Assembly (NCBI GenBank): GCA_030679145.1
Contig: JAUXTU010000048.1
Coordinates: 1-49,819 of the forward strand
Direction: 5' to 3'
Length of the DNA stretch: 49,819 bases
Source: Bacteroidota bacterium
Lineage (GTDB): Bacteria > Bacteroidota > Ignavibacteria > UBA10030 > UBA8401
Within the stretch, counting starts at the first letter, position 1, and each line of letters opens with the position of its first letter. The position numbers and the translations under genes are program-made. The notes beneath the pieces were generated by a model. That model did not search any database and had not been told where the DNA came from. It was given only the letters and a program-made list of their open reading frames with translations. Below, in pieces: positions 36,137 to 45,861 of the stretch.

Positions 36137-37924
36137 CTACACTTTCCCCATGGTATTGTCCGCCCAAATTTTCTTTAATAAAAACGCTGCCTGTTTTGGA
36201 CTTCGATTTCGTGTAAATACACCTTTCATATTTAAAACAACGCGCCGCATATTTTGCGGAGCACGGAAGTCTGCAAAATTCCACACATGCTCTCCAATCA
36301 TATACGATTTCGACCGGATGAGTTGGATATACATCAAAATCAATTTTTCCTGATATTCTTCGGTGAACATTTGGTCTGAAGTAGAATGAAAACCCGGTAT
36401 CGTGTCCGCACCAAATTCTGTCATCATCATCGGTTTACGATATTTTTTGAAGATCGCATCCATTTCAATCTCAAGTACTTTTATTCCTTTGACGAGCTGC
36501 CCAGGATATTCATACCATCCGTAATATCGATTGATACAAACAATGTCGCTCAATTCCATTACCGGATCATCAATACCTGCACGAAGACAATTGGGAACGA
36601 TCAGTGGTCGTGAGGAATCAAATGATCGCGCAGTATCGAAAACTTCTTTCCAATAATTACGGGATTTACCTGTGGTATATGTTGGCTCACCCACTAAGTT
36701 CGGTTCATTGCCAAGCGCCCATATAATCACCGAAGGATGGTTATGATCTCGTTCAATCAACTTGCGAATGAACTCTTTATGATTGGCGAGTGATTTTTCT
36801 GTTACATGTCGAAAATCTAAACTTACGGCAGGAACTTCATCAATAACAAGAATTCCTTTTTTGTCTGCATAGAACATCATTTCTTCTGCATACGGATAGT
36901 GCGATGTTCGGAAAGAGTTTGCGTTAATCCATTTCATCATCGCAAAATCTTTTACCATTAACGGAAGCGAAAGTCCTTTTCCGATAACATAAAAATCTTC
37001 ATGTTTGCCAAAACCTTTAAGATAAATCTCTTTCCCATTCAGCAATAGTTTGTTGCCGTCAATTTTTATTTCGCGAATACCAACCGACAGCAAATATTCA
37101 TCAACAATCTGGTTGTTCTGTTGTACCTGAATTGTCAGTTCGTATAAAAATGGATCTTCGGGAGACCAACAATGGCAATCCGGCAGTGCAAAATTAATGA
37201 TGCTGGAATTATTCGTAATTGTACTGCTTGCCGTAACCGAAGTACTACCACCTTTTATAATTGCAACCGCTGAGGCAGATTGGATATTTTTTGTTGAGAG
37301 GGAAAGAGAAACGGAACCACTTCCATTGCTATAGGTTGTATCAACTTTTATAGTATCAAGATACTGGAGAGGAATTGTTAAAAATTGTACCGGACGATGA
37401 ATTCCTCCGAATGGCGTAAAATCGAACCGTGCCGGCGGGAATGTTTCTTCACGCAAACGATGTTCAGTTTCATACTGTTCACTGTTAATTCCCTGCGGGA
37501 TGGAGTCATTTGAAAGTCTATTGTCAACACAAATTACTATTTGGGCAATTTCTCCACATTGAACAAATTTGTTTATCTGAAATTCAAATGGAATAAATCC
37601 GAAATGATGTTCGCCGACAAATGTTCCGTTGATCCACACTTTTGCATGATAATCCGCTGAACCAATTCGCAAAAGAATATTTTTGTTTTGTGCATCGCGT
37701 GAAATGAAAACTGATTTTGAAAACCAGGCTGGACCGACATAATGCATGAGCCCAAATTCTTCTAATTGCTCATTCCAACTTCCGGGTACGGCTATGTCAA
37801 TATCAGATTCAAAACCTTGAAACCACTCTTCTTGCTCACCAATATCATTGGGATCCGGTTTAAATTTCCAAAGTCCGGTTACTTCAATACTATTTCGGAA
37901 ATTATTCCGTATAGGAAAAAGCAC
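36137..37924 (-). CDS. uidA: GH2 beta-glucuronidase
   Basis: 595 residues. The sugar-binding domain (1-180), immunoglobulin-like domain (190-285) and TIM barrel (290-595) are all present. Acid/base Glu407 lies in ALGNEP and nucleophile Glu503 in MTEFGAD. The NxK motif that marks beta-glucuronidases and binds the uronate carboxylate is Asn565 and Lys567 in NMKGVFTR. WNFADFRAPQ is also typical. No signal peptide, so cytoplasmic. It starts at GTG, with AAAGGTGA five bases upstream. It releases glucuronate from imported glucuronides, feeding uxaC. It follows the regulator gene by 33 bp. Confidence 0.95.
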   Translation of the reverse strand: MLFPIRNNFRNSIEVTGLWKFKPDPNDIGEQEEWFQGFESDIDIAVPGSWNEQLEEFGLMHYVGPAWFSKSVFISRDAQNKNILLRIGSADYHAKVWINGTFVGEHHFGFIPFEFQINKFVQCGEIAQIVICVDNRLSNDSIPQGINSEQYETEHRLREETFPPARFDFTPFGGIHRPVQFLTIPLQYLDTIKVDTTYSNGSGSVSLSLSTKNIQSASAVAIIKGGSTSVTASSTITNNSSIINFALPDCHCWSPEDPFLYELTIQVQQNNQIVDEYLLSVGIREIKIDGNKLLLNGKEIYLKGFGKHEDFYVIGKGLSLPLMVKDFAMMKWINANSFRTSHYPYAEEMMFYADKKGILVIDEVPAVSLDFRHVTEKSLANHKEFIRKLIERDHNHPSVIIWALGNEPNLVGEPTYTTGKSRNYWKEVFDTARSFDSSRPLIVPNCLRAGIDDPVMELSDIVCINRYYGWYEYPGQLVKGIKVLEIEMDAIFKKYRKPMMMTEFGADTIPGFHSTSDQMFTEEYQEKLILMYIQLIRSKSYMIGEHVWNFADFRAPQNMRRVVLNMKGVFTRNRSPKQAAFLLKKIWADNTMGKV

Positions 37925-37957
37925 AATTCACCTTTCGTTTGTTATCCGCTACCTGTT

Positions 37958-39112
37958 TTACATTGTTATACTTTGAACAGGATTCATCCCTCGTTTATTT
38001 GCTCCGCAAGACTCTCGAATGATCAATGTCGGTTTTAGAATTGTTCTGTTTCCAATATCTACTTTCTCAATCCGTTTCTGGATAATTTCCACAGCCAATC
38101 TTCCGATTGTATCGATTGGCTGGTGAATTGTTGTTAGTGGAACAGACGTATATCGGGAGATATGAACATCATCATATCCGACAATTGCAACGCTTTCGGG
38201 AATAGTGATTTTATTTTCTTTCGATTCTGCAATAAATCCTAATGCAACCATATCTTCAAAGAACAACAATGCTTGTGGTCTGTTGACAAAATGGGCAAAC
38301 TCATTGCAAAAATTTTTCCCAAGCTGAAACCGTTCCGAAGCATTATCGCGCTGATCTGATTCCAAATAAAAGACGTACTCCGATGAATAAGGTTTTTGAT
38401 ATTCCATCAATGCACGATAGTAACCATTTTTACGAACTTCGCTCAACAGATTCCCTCTTCCAACATGAACGTATCCGATTGAATCATACCCTGTTTTTAT
38501 AAGATGCTCCGTTGCAATAAAACCCCCTAATTCATTATCTGAACCCACATACCAATATTCCGGGTCATGAATGTATGAGATCATGATGTAAGGAAAATTC
38601 TCCTTGTGAAGTTTTTGCAAGTATTCCGTAGCCCTATATTCTCCTGAAAGAGATGCAATAATCAATCCATCAACGCCCATATCTCGAAAATGATCGATTT
38701 GATTTTCTTCTTTCTCTATACTGCCGGATGAATTTGAGAGCAAAATATTGAACCCTAATTCATACGCCCGTTCTTCAATACTATGAACGATCATCGAAAA
38801 GTAGGAGTGATTGATATCGCTTAATACAAGGCCAATGGTCTTTTGGTTTATTTTTTTGATTTTTTTAACCGCGGTCTTTTCTGCAACAAATGTTCCTTTA
38901 CCGACCCGACTGTATAAAACTCCCTGGTCGATTAAATTGGTGAGCGCTTTTTTGATAGTGATCAGACTAACTTTGTATTCTTTCGCCAATTCTTGCTGCG
39001 ATCCCAATTGATCACCAACGTTCAATTCACCATTTTCTATTTTATTTTTTAACGCCCGTTCAATTTGCAGGTAGAGCGGATCGGGGTCATTCAATTTAAT
39101 TTCATTGCTCAT
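37958..39112 (-). CDS. GntR-LacI hybrid transcriptional regulator
   Basis: 384 residues from the ATG at 39112 (MSNEIKLNDPDPLYLQIERAL); an earlier ATG at 39157 adds a 15-residue leader without support. Residues 8-76 are a GntR winged helix-turn-helix (LGSQQELAKEYKVSLITIKKALTNLIDQGVLYSRVGKGTFV). Residues about 92-370 form a LacI/periplasmic-binding-protein effector domain starting KTIGLVLSDINHSYFSMIVHSIEERA. This AraR-type architecture usually gives a repressor released by a sugar. It heads the beta-glucuronidase/symporter section and most likely controls this locus in response to a uronate-derived molecule. Candidate binding palindromes lie at 39147-39167 and 43826-43844. Confidence 0.88.
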   Translation of the reverse strand: MSNEIKLNDPDPLYLQIERALKNKIENGELNVGDQLGSQQELAKEYKVSLITIKKALTNLIDQGVLYSRVGKGTFVAEKTAVKKIKKINQKTIGLVLSDINHSYFSMIVHSIEERAYELGFNILLSNSSGSIEKEENQIDHFRDMGVDGLIIASLSGEYRATEYLQKLHKENFPYIMISYIHDPEYWYVGSDNELGGFIATEHLIKTGYDSIGYVHVGRGNLLSEVRKNGYYRALMEYQKPYSSEYVFYLESDQRDNASERFQLGKNFCNEFAHFVNRPQALLFFEDMVALGFIAESKENKITIPESVAIVGYDDVHISRYTSVPLTTIHQPIDTIGRLAVEIIQKRIEKVDIGNRTILKPTLIIRESCGANKRGMNPVQSITM

Positions 39113-39146
39113 TTTTTTGCCTATATTTTTTAGTTGATGCCCAAAA

Positions 39147-39167
39147 AAGTATTTCATTTATACACTT
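39147..39167. promoter_or_regulatory. Candidate operator upstream of the regulator gene
   Basis: AAGTAT (39147-39152) and ATACACTT (39160-39167) form an imperfect palindrome 35-55 bases before the regulator start. It resembles the palindrome over the TonB-receptor promoter (AAGTATACTCAATATACTT). It would suit autoregulation. The similarity is in short AT-rich half-sites, so it is only suggestive. Confidence 0.35.
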
Positions 39168-39170
39168 TTG

Positions 39171-39254
39171 AAAGTCATACGATGAGTTGCTGCTTTCAAT
39201 TACCCATAGTTACAATTTTCAGTCCTAAATCATGCAAACTTATCGTATAACTCT
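39171..39254. promoter_or_regulatory. Distant inverted repeat in the regulator upstream region
   Basis: AAAGTCATACGATGAG (39171-39186) and CTTATCGTATAACTCT (39239-39254) are inverted copies matching at 13 of 16 positions, 52 bases apart. They lie in the gap between the beta-helix gene and the regulator gene. They could be a looped operator pair or arms of a hairpin that ends the beta-helix transcript. I could not place a firm promoter for the regulator here. Confidence 0.4.
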
Positions 39255-39275
39255 GAGTAATTATATTTTTAGAAC

Positions 39276-40823
39276 TTATTTGATTAACATCATTTTTGTA
39301 AGTTTCATCCCAATGTTCGTTTGTAATTTTGCAAAATATACACCGCTGTTCAATTGCGAAGCATCAAATTGCACAGAATAGTTTCCTGGTTCTTTGGCAC
39401 TGTTCACCAATGTTGCAACTTCTCTTCCTAATGCATCTATCACTATAAGCCTAACATTGCTTTTTACGGACATTTGGTAATTGATTGTAGTAACAGGATT
39501 AAACGGGTTGGGATAATTTTGCAGTACTAAATAATTCTCCGGCAAAATATTCTTCCCCTTATCATCGATAACTCCAACTGTTATTTTCCATTCTAATAAT
39601 GAACCAATTGGCAGTCCACCATCAGCTTTAGTATAGAGCAACGATGACGTAGGATATCTAAAATCAAAAACATAATGTGGTTCAAAATCTATTTTGATTC
39701 CTTCTCCCATATCTGAATCCTTTTTATTCGGAGCGAGCACGCAGATACTGTTAAAATCAAGCATACATTCCACGGTAAACTTCGGTGATTTTGTTAATAC
39801 AATTGCAATGCTATCGTTTCCTGTAAAATTTCCGGTGGCCGTTGCAATTCGTACAACCGAGGTATCGAGAAACCGCCATTTTGAATATGGTGCAAGCGGG
39901 AAACAACTCGTGACTGATTTGGGATAAGCGTTGACCACATCGGGGTGGACGTAGTAATTATTATTTCTCACTTCTAAATATTGAGCGGTGGACGAAACTA
40001 AAATCAATGACCCTGATGAAGCTGAATCGTTTCCGGCATAACCACAATTATAGAATAGATTGTTCGTAAGATATCCTTTCACCACAGGACCGAAATCAAT
40101 ATCACCTTCCGTATTATTCACCATAGTGTTATGATCAATTTTAATATATTTCACAACTGCCCCTGCGGTTCGTAGCAACTTTTCTGCATTATTATAAATA
40201 ATGTTGTTATAGAGTACAATGGTGTCTTGATTATTAGATCGAGTATCAACAACTCTGCCATTAAGCCCATTATTATTTCCGAGATTGCTGATAATTGAAT
40301 TTTTGATATACACTTTAGAGTTTGAAGCATCTAATCTTACCAGAGACTGAATATCATAATCCAAATGACATGAATCTATGACAATTCGATTGTTTGCAAC
40401 ATTCATTCGAATACCATTGTTAATGAGGTTGCCCAACTCGTCTTTATTTGCCAAATAGATGTTTTTAAGCGTTATATCACTTCCCGGAAAAAAAACTCTG
40501 CCGCCTGTGCCAACCCCGTCAGGACTTCCCGGACGGATAATCGGTTTTGGTCCTGTACCGTCCTCTGCACGGATATACAGATGATACCCAAGCGTTGTTA
40601 AAGAACTTCTACACACGTAATATCCATTTCTTGGAAGTTCATAAATTGTTTGACCAGGGAGAAAAGCGGTTCGCGCAGTCGCATCATCATTAATAAATTT
40701 TACGAGATCTGTTTCAGCAGGCAATGTTACTATTCGTTCTTGAGCAATCACAATTTGATTTATGGATATCGAAAACACAAATCCAATCAGAACAAGCGTT
40801 ATTACATAATTAGTTTTTCTCAT
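39276..40823 (-). CDS. Secreted parallel beta-helix protein with T9SS sorting domain (pectate-lyase-like fold)
   Basis: 515 residues. The signal peptide spans about 1-27 (ends VIAQ). Residues about 60-320 show the short repeating strands of a right-handed beta-helix (RVFFPGSDITLKNIYLAN, NRIVIDSCHLDYDI, SKVYIKNSIISNLG, NNIIYNN, NNLFYNCGYAG), like DUF4957/DUF5123 and chondroitinase-B/pectate-lyase-like proteins of Bacteroidota. A C-terminal type IX secretion domain begins at VLQNYPNPFNPVTTINYQ. It is probably exposed on the cell surface and either binds or cuts uronate polymers; catalytic Asp/Lys/Arg cannot be assigned. AAGGGAGA precedes the ATG. Only 57 bp from the TonB-receptor gene, so co-transcribed. 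Confidence 0.8.
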   Translation of the reverse strand: MRKTNYVITLVLIGFVFSISINQIVIAQERIVTLPAETDLVKFINDDATARTAFLPGQTIYELPRNGYYVCRSSLTTLGYHLYIRAEDGTGPKPIIRPGSPDGVGTGGRVFFPGSDITLKNIYLANKDELGNLINNGIRMNVANNRIVIDSCHLDYDIQSLVRLDASNSKVYIKNSIISNLGNNNGLNGRVVDTRSNNQDTIVLYNNIIYNNAEKLLRTAGAVVKYIKIDHNTMVNNTEGDIDFGPVVKGYLTNNLFYNCGYAGNDSASSGSLILVSSTAQYLEVRNNNYYVHPDVVNAYPKSVTSCFPLAPYSKWRFLDTSVVRIATATGNFTGNDSIAIVLTKSPKFTVECMLDFNSICVLAPNKKDSDMGEGIKIDFEPHYVFDFRYPTSSLLYTKADGGLPIGSLLEWKITVGVIDDKGKNILPENYLVLQNYPNPFNPVTTINYQMSVKSNVRLIVIDALGREVATLVNSAKEPGNYSVQFDASQLNSGVYFAKLQTNIGMKLTKMMLIK

Positions 40824-40880
40824 ATTTTCTCCCTTACAATAGTGTTAAGCGTTAAAAGTATTTTAAAATTGCAAAAAAAA

Positions 40881-43772
40881 TTAAAACTCATATTTTAATC
40901 CAATATCTGCCAATAAACCGTAGTACTTTTCTTCGGTCTTATATGATTTAAAAGTAATTGATGATGATTCTGGCACATTAGTAATGTTATTGATATTAAA
41001 TACCACAGCCGCATGCCATGGTAATTTATATTGCATTGAAAAATCCCATCGATTGTATGCATCAGTAAACCCATCAGCCCTGTTCGATTCACCTTCTCCA
41101 ATTACCGCCAACGCTTTTGCCTGATAAATGTATGATACTCTGCTCGAAAATGGACCGGTCTCATATCCTAATGTCACATTGGCAACTCTATCCGGTTGAC
41201 CCGGCATTGAAATCCCTCTATATAATCGATGGGCTGTAGGCGTTACACCACGTGGGGCTGGAAATGGCAGATAAATTGTATAAGGAATTTTTGTTTTTGA
41301 AAATATTCTTGAATAATTCACACTAAGAACAATTCCATTAAAGGGGGCATCTAAAAATCTAAAGTTTGTCTGAAGTTCTGTTTCAAAACCATAAACATAG
41401 GTGTTATCGGTAATATTTTCAGGTCTATACAGCTTAACTGTTTTACCAACGCCATAAGGATAACTCGATTCATATCGTATGAAATCTATGTTTTGAATTA
41501 TTTTATAAAACCCACCAATACTTAACAAACCAAAATAAGTGTCGAACATCGACACCGCGACGTCATAGTTATATGCTTTAATGCGATCTAAGTACGGATT
41601 CCCCAGAAACAATTCATTGTTATCTGAATCGAATTTTTCCCTTGGAACAAGGTTTTGAAAATCTGGTCTTGCCAATGTTCGAGTTGCTGCCATTCGAATA
41701 TCCATCCAATCAGTGATTTTACCTTTCAGATGGATCATCGGTAGATAATCTTCGTAATATCTTGTTCCTACAGTATCCTTTGAATAGACGATAATAAGAT
41801 TATTGTCACTGTCTTGACTCAACTTGCCAAACACTGATCTGTACCAGTTCTCAGTCCTCTCATATCTTACTCCTACCATCACCGAGAACCAATTCCCAAG
41901 ATCCGATTCAGTCATAAAATACCCTGCTGATATTTTTTCACCGGCATTATAATCATCAGCTATTACGGATGGATCATCACCGAAATATCGTTGTGTCCCA
42001 TTGGTTGAATTGCTTCTCCTCATATCGCGGAAATCATTTAAGAATGCGTCCAACTTTTCATACGAAAGAACGGGACCAAAATTATATTTTCCATTCATAA
42101 AATTATCGACCGAAGAATTGGGATCATAAAAATTTGAAAGGCGCAGAGTGTTTCTCGGTGCTGCTGAAAAATCAGAGTATCGGCTTGATATTTCTGAGGG
42201 AATCGGATTATTTTGCAAACTGAGATACGAATCTGTTATTAAACCCTTATTGCGTAGATCTCTATCTTTAGCAATATATTTTCCGCCCAATTTAATTTGC
42301 GATGTGAGATCGTCTTCAATCATGAGCGGGATTTTAAGATCGATTTTCCCCGCAAAGTCATTGTCCTTTAATTTCTGCGTTCGAAAATATGCATACCGAA
42401 AATCGCTTGTTGAGAAATTGTTGTTCGCTGAATCAATGACCGCTTGCGCTCCCGCGAGTTCGTCATCAGAAGAACTTTGCCATGCAGCAAGTTCTTCGAA
42501 CCGAAAATCGGAATAGAATGGCATTTCTTGTCGAGTGATACTGTAATTTACATTCAAGTTTACTTTAACAATATCAAAATCATAACTTCCGGAAAGGATG
42601 TTGTTGAATAGATCGGTATTAATAAGACGTTTCCGAGCAGATAATTCTTGAGTGACCGAACCGATACGATAACTTCTTTTCCTTATTAATTCATCCCGTT
42701 CAGTTCGCGCATACATAGAACTAAATTTTATATCACCATATCCTAACTCATAATCACCAACGATAGTTGCACCTAATCTGTCTCTTTTTTCATGTCGATC
42801 AGTCAGTGAAACACTTTTTGTCTTAAATTTTCCAGTATTAACTTCGTCGGCATACGATGCAGCAAATTCATCGGAACCTCTTTGCCCTCGCTGGAAATTC
42901 CCTTCAATAAGAATTCCAAGCAGTTCATCAAAAAACCTATTGCTAATTCCGCCGTTAAAACGAAAATTATTATAACTATCATCCTGCCGATTATAACCAC
43001 CCTGTAATTTTATCGTTGTATTCCATTCGGGTTCTGCTTTTTTAACCTGAAAGTTAATAGTTCCACCGATCGCATCACCATCTTTGTCTGGCGTTATTGC
43101 TTTCGATACTTCTATTCCTGCAAGCATATCAGAAGAGATCATTGTCAGATCAACTGAGCGATCAACAGCATCAGTTGCGGGTACTTTTGCACCATCGATA
43201 GTTATTGGATTGTATTTCGCCGGTAGCCCGCGAACCATCACCTTGGAACCTTCACCGCCATCTCGCTGAATTGACACTCCGGGAAGCCGACCAATCGATT
43301 CCGCAGCATTTGCATCCGGTAATTCTTGAATCTTATCTTTTGAGACAACATTAATAATAGACATAGACGAAACTTGTTGATTGATCGCCGCTTGTTGTCC
43401 TCTCATTTGTGCGGTGATAACAACTTCTTTTCCCTGTAACACAGCCGGCTTTAATGCTACATCAACTTTTTGTGCTTCATTCGATCTCAAAATAATTGTG
43501 ACACTGTCCGGTATATATCCTAAAAACCGAAAAACAATCGTCGTATTACCAGGTTTAAGATTTGCAATACGATACTTGCCATCAATATCAGTCGTAGTAC
43601 CTACTGATGTACCACTGATTATTACCAGCGTCCCAACCAAATCAGAACCATCAGATCCATCAACTGTTTTCCCCGATATCTCTCCACTGTTTTGCGCATA
43701 AACACTTTGATTTATTGAAAAACAAATAAGCATTAAGGCAAAAAAAGACTCTAATAAAGTTATGGATTTCAT
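40881..43772 (-). CDS. TonB-dependent outer-membrane receptor
   Basis: About 963 residues. I place the start at the ATG at 43772, giving signal peptide MKSITLLESFFALMLICF to VYA; an ATG at 43814 is also in frame. A carboxypeptidase-regulatory-like domain (about 31-115, GEISGKTVDGSDGSDLVG) precedes the plug (about 130-245). The plug contains QELPDANAAESIGRLPGVSIQRDGG and VRGLPAKYNPITIDGAKVP. The remainder is a 22-strand barrel ending in GLLADIGLKYEF with a terminal aromatic. It is likely to import oligogalacturonides or related oligomers with TonB energy. No SusD-like lipoprotein gene is adjacent, so this is not a SusCD pair. It heads the minus-strand locus from a well-formed promoter. Confidence 0.93.
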   Translation of the reverse strand: MKSITLLESFFALMLICFSINQSVYAQNSGEISGKTVDGSDGSDLVGTLVIISGTSVGTTTDIDGKYRIANLKPGNTTIVFRFLGYIPDSVTIILRSNEAQKVDVALKPAVLQGKEVVITAQMRGQQAAINQQVSSMSIINVVSKDKIQELPDANAAESIGRLPGVSIQRDGGEGSKVMVRGLPAKYNPITIDGAKVPATDAVDRSVDLTMISSDMLAGIEVSKAITPDKDGDAIGGTINFQVKKAEPEWNTTIKLQGGYNRQDDSYNNFRFNGGISNRFFDELLGILIEGNFQRGQRGSDEFAASYADEVNTGKFKTKSVSLTDRHEKRDRLGATIVGDYELGYGDIKFSSMYARTERDELIRKRSYRIGSVTQELSARKRLINTDLFNNILSGSYDFDIVKVNLNVNYSITRQEMPFYSDFRFEELAAWQSSSDDELAGAQAVIDSANNNFSTSDFRYAYFRTQKLKDNDFAGKIDLKIPLMIEDDLTSQIKLGGKYIAKDRDLRNKGLITDSYLSLQNNPIPSEISSRYSDFSAAPRNTLRLSNFYDPNSSVDNFMNGKYNFGPVLSYEKLDAFLNDFRDMRRSNSTNGTQRYFGDDPSVIADDYNAGEKISAGYFMTESDLGNWFSVMVGVRYERTENWYRSVFGKLSQDSDNNLIIVYSKDTVGTRYYEDYLPMIHLKGKITDWMDIRMAATRTLARPDFQNLVPREKFDSDNNELFLGNPYLDRIKAYNYDVAVSMFDTYFGLLSIGGFYKIIQNIDFIRYESSYPYGVGKTVKLYRPENITDNTYVYGFETELQTNFRFLDAPFNGIVLSVNYSRIFSKTKIPYTIYLPFPAPRGVTPTAHRLYRGISMPGQPDRVANVTLGYETGPFSSRVSYIYQAKALAVIGEGESNRADGFTDAYNRWDFSMQYKLPWHAAVVFNINNITNVPESSSITFKSYKTEEKYYGLLADIGLKYEF

Positions 43773-43825
43773 AAATAGAGCTAAAAATTGTTTAATAAGG
43801 GTTAATTTTATCATTTTTAAATACT

Positions 43826-43844
43826 AAGTATACTCAATATACTT
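43826..43844. promoter_or_regulatory. Candidate operator over the TonB-receptor promoter
   Basis: AAGTATACTCAATATACTT is a perfect 7-bp inverted repeat with a 5-base centre, overlapping the -10 element (43836-43841) of the minus-strand promoter. A repressor bound here would block the promoter. The GntR-LacI regulator of the locus is the obvious candidate. Confidence 0.5.
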
Positions 43845-43864
43845 CATCATAAATGTATTGTCAA
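43836..43864 (-). promoter_or_regulatory. Promoter for the TonB-receptor operon
   Basis: On the minus strand TTGACA (43864-43859), a 17-base spacer and TATATT (43841-43836) form a near-consensus sigma70-type promoter. The start would fall near 43829, leaving a leader of about 57 bases before the ATG at 43772. Confidence 0.65.
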
Positions 43865-43905
43865 TAAGTAATTATTTAAATATTTTCATTTTTAATTATT
43901 ATTTC

Positions 43906-43934
43906 TTGACTTTAAAACTCTTAATAAATACATT
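43906..43934 (+). promoter_or_regulatory. Promoter for the T9SS-protein genes
   Basis: TTGACT (43906-43911), 17 bases and TACATT (43929-43934) make a sigma70-like promoter divergent from the TonB-receptor promoter. AGAGGG at 43997-44002 is the ribosome binding site of the following gene. The 41-bp space between the two -35 boxes could hold a shared activator site. Confidence 0.6.
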
Positions 43935-44006
43935 GGTCATACCAGGTATATCTAATTTGGAACTTTAAAACCAAAAAATTCCTCAAATTAATTTTCAGAG
44001 GGCGAA

Positions 44007-45761
44007 ATGAAACGTATTATTGTTACAGTTCTACTAACATTTTTTGCTTCCGCAAGTGCGAACGCTCAAGCATTTTTCAAAGAAACTTTCAATTATCCAA
44101 ATGATGGAGGACTTGTAGATTGCTCTTTTTTGAGTGTATCATCTCCATATTATCCAGTATTAATTGATAGCGTTGGATATCCAAATTGGATCAACGGTGC
44201 AACCGCTTCTTTTGATGGACCAGTTTTAGTCGAAACAGGTCCTCTGTCATATCCAGGATATTCGTTATCCGGCGTAGGTAAAAAAGTTTATCTACCTACA
44301 ATAACCACCTCCCCTCGTCAAAGCGCAAGAAGAATCTACCCAGCACAATCCGGCAAAGTTTATTTTTCTATGATGGTTAAACTTCAGGAACAATATAAAC
44401 TTGGAACAATGGTAAATGGAATACTTGTTGACAAAACTACACAAGACCTAAATGGAACAACTATTGCCTGCATTAATACCAGTACATCAAGCAGTGGAAT
44501 CAGAGGATTGTTAGTGTTCAATCGCGCTGATACTATTGGCGGCGTGAACTATGGAAAAGTTATTGCTGGTGTCAGCTACAAAAGAGATGACGTAGCAACA
44601 AATTTTGCTTCAGCAAAAAAACTCGATACCCTACAAACCTACCTGTTGGTTGTTTGCACTGATCCGTCCACTGCAAAAACAAGTTTATGGATCAATCCAG
44701 ATTTGACGGGCACAGAGCCTGCGCCTGATGTCAGCTGCACAAACGCAGACGGAGCAGAAGTAATTGCACCGATCTATTTTACAATCTACCAGAGATCGGG
44801 ATATCCGTCCGGCTGGATTGGTGGTATCAGTGTTGCTGCATCATGGAATGCATTATTAGGCCCCGAATTTTCTGTTAACAAATCAACAATTGATTTTGAT
44901 TCGTTGGTTGTCGGTTTACATAAAAAGGATTCGATCATAATTACCAATTCTGGTTCCACTCCATTAACAATATCCTCTATTATATCCACTAATTCAGTAT
45001 TTACAGTTACACCAACTTCGGCATTGATAAATGCCGGTGCCAAAAATACATTTATCATAACCGCAACGCTTGATTCCGCAAAAGATCGTTTTGGGAAAAT
45101 TGTTTTCGCGCATAACGGAGCGACCATTTCAGATACTCTTAGCGTTGCAGTTCATCCTTTACCGACACCGACATTTAGTTTTTCAAAAAAACAAATTGAT
45201 TTTGGAACACTTGCAGTAGGAGCACAAAAGACAGATTCCGTTTTTGTAACAAATAACGGAACGGCAAATCTTGTGATCTCTTCAATTACATCATCAAGCT
45301 CGGTCTTTTCCATAGCTCCGACAACAGCAAGCATCCTTCCTGCTCAACAGCAGAAGTTTGTAGTTACTGCGAAACTTGATTCTGCAAAGAATAGACAGGG
45401 TAAGATTATATTCACTCACAATGGGTTATTAACAAAAGATACATTGACTGTTTCATTGACTTCATTGACCGGTGTGGCTGAAGATATTTTTCTTCCGACC
45501 GAATTTAAATTACATCAGAACTACCCTAATCCTTTCAATCCTACGACAACAATCCGATTTGCAATTGTAAAGCAAGGATTGGTCTTCGCAAATATCTTTG
45601 ATGTTCTCGGCAGGCGCATTGCAACACTTGTGGATAAAGAAATGCCCGCTGGTAATTATTCGGTTCAATGGAATGCTTCCGATTTCGGTTCGGGACTTTA
45701 TTTTTGCCGATTACAAAGTGGCAGCAATATTCAAACAATAAAACTTATGCTGATGAAATAG
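44007..45761 (+). CDS. Secreted protein with two choice-of-anchor D domains and T9SS sorting domain
   Basis: 584 residues. The signal peptide is about 1-21 (ends ANAQ). Residues about 22-290 match the N-terminal domain of the next gene (FKETFNY, PLSYPGYSLSGVGKKVY, GKVYFSMMVKLQ, TYLLVVC, LWINPDLTG), a LamG/jelly-roll-like fold. Two repeats of about 95 residues follow, each beginning FSVNKSTIDFDSLVVGLHKKDS or FSFSKKQIDFGTLAVGAQKTDS, the choice-of-anchor D type. The last 80 residues (KLHQNYPNPFNPTTTIRF to LMLMK) are a type IX secretion domain. It is probably anchored on or released from the cell surface, with a carbohydrate-binding or adhesive role. Plus strand, own promoter. Confidence 0.82.
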   Translation: MKRIIVTVLLTFFASASANAQAFFKETFNYPNDGGLVDCSFLSVSSPYYPVLIDSVGYPNWINGATASFDGPVLVETGPLSYPGYSLSGVGKKVYLPTITTSPRQSARRIYPAQSGKVYFSMMVKLQEQYKLGTMVNGILVDKTTQDLNGTTIACINTSTSSSGIRGLLVFNRADTIGGVNYGKVIAGVSYKRDDVATNFASAKKLDTLQTYLLVVCTDPSTAKTSLWINPDLTGTEPAPDVSCTNADGAEVIAPIYFTIYQRSGYPSGWIGGISVAASWNALLGPEFSVNKSTIDFDSLVVGLHKKDSIIITNSGSTPLTISSIISTNSVFTVTPTSALINAGAKNTFIITATLDSAKDRFGKIVFAHNGATISDTLSVAVHPLPTPTFSFSKKQIDFGTLAVGAQKTDSVFVTNNGTANLVISSITSSSSVFSIAPTTASILPAQQQKFVVTAKLDSAKNRQGKIIFTHNGLLTKDTLTVSLTSLTGVAEDIFLPTEFKLHQNYPNPFNPTTTIRFAIVKQGLVFANIFDVLGRRIATLVDKEMPAGNYSVQWNASDFGSGLYFCRLQSGSNIQTIKLMLMK

Positions 45762-45768
45762 TTTTTCC

Positions 45769-45803
45769 AGAGGTACCGTTTAATGTTAGCAAACGGTACC
45801 TCT
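45769..45803 (+). terminator. Strong hairpin between the two T9SS-protein genes
   Basis: AGAGGTACCGTTT (45769-45781) pairs perfectly with AAACGGTACCTCT (45791-45803) around a 9-base loop. The following TAAAGGTTTTA is only a weak T-run. It may partly end transcription after the first gene or stabilise its mRNA 3' end. Confidence 0.6.
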
Positions 45804-45861
45804 TAAAGGTTTTATACATAATTCACAACCTTATTCACAACACACAAAAAGGAGTTACACT

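Noticed and set aside
36129-36284. 52-residue N-terminal extension of the sodium:solute symporter
   Set aside because: It overlaps the end of the GH2 gene, is polar and Cys-rich, and a normal membrane-protein start exists at 36128.
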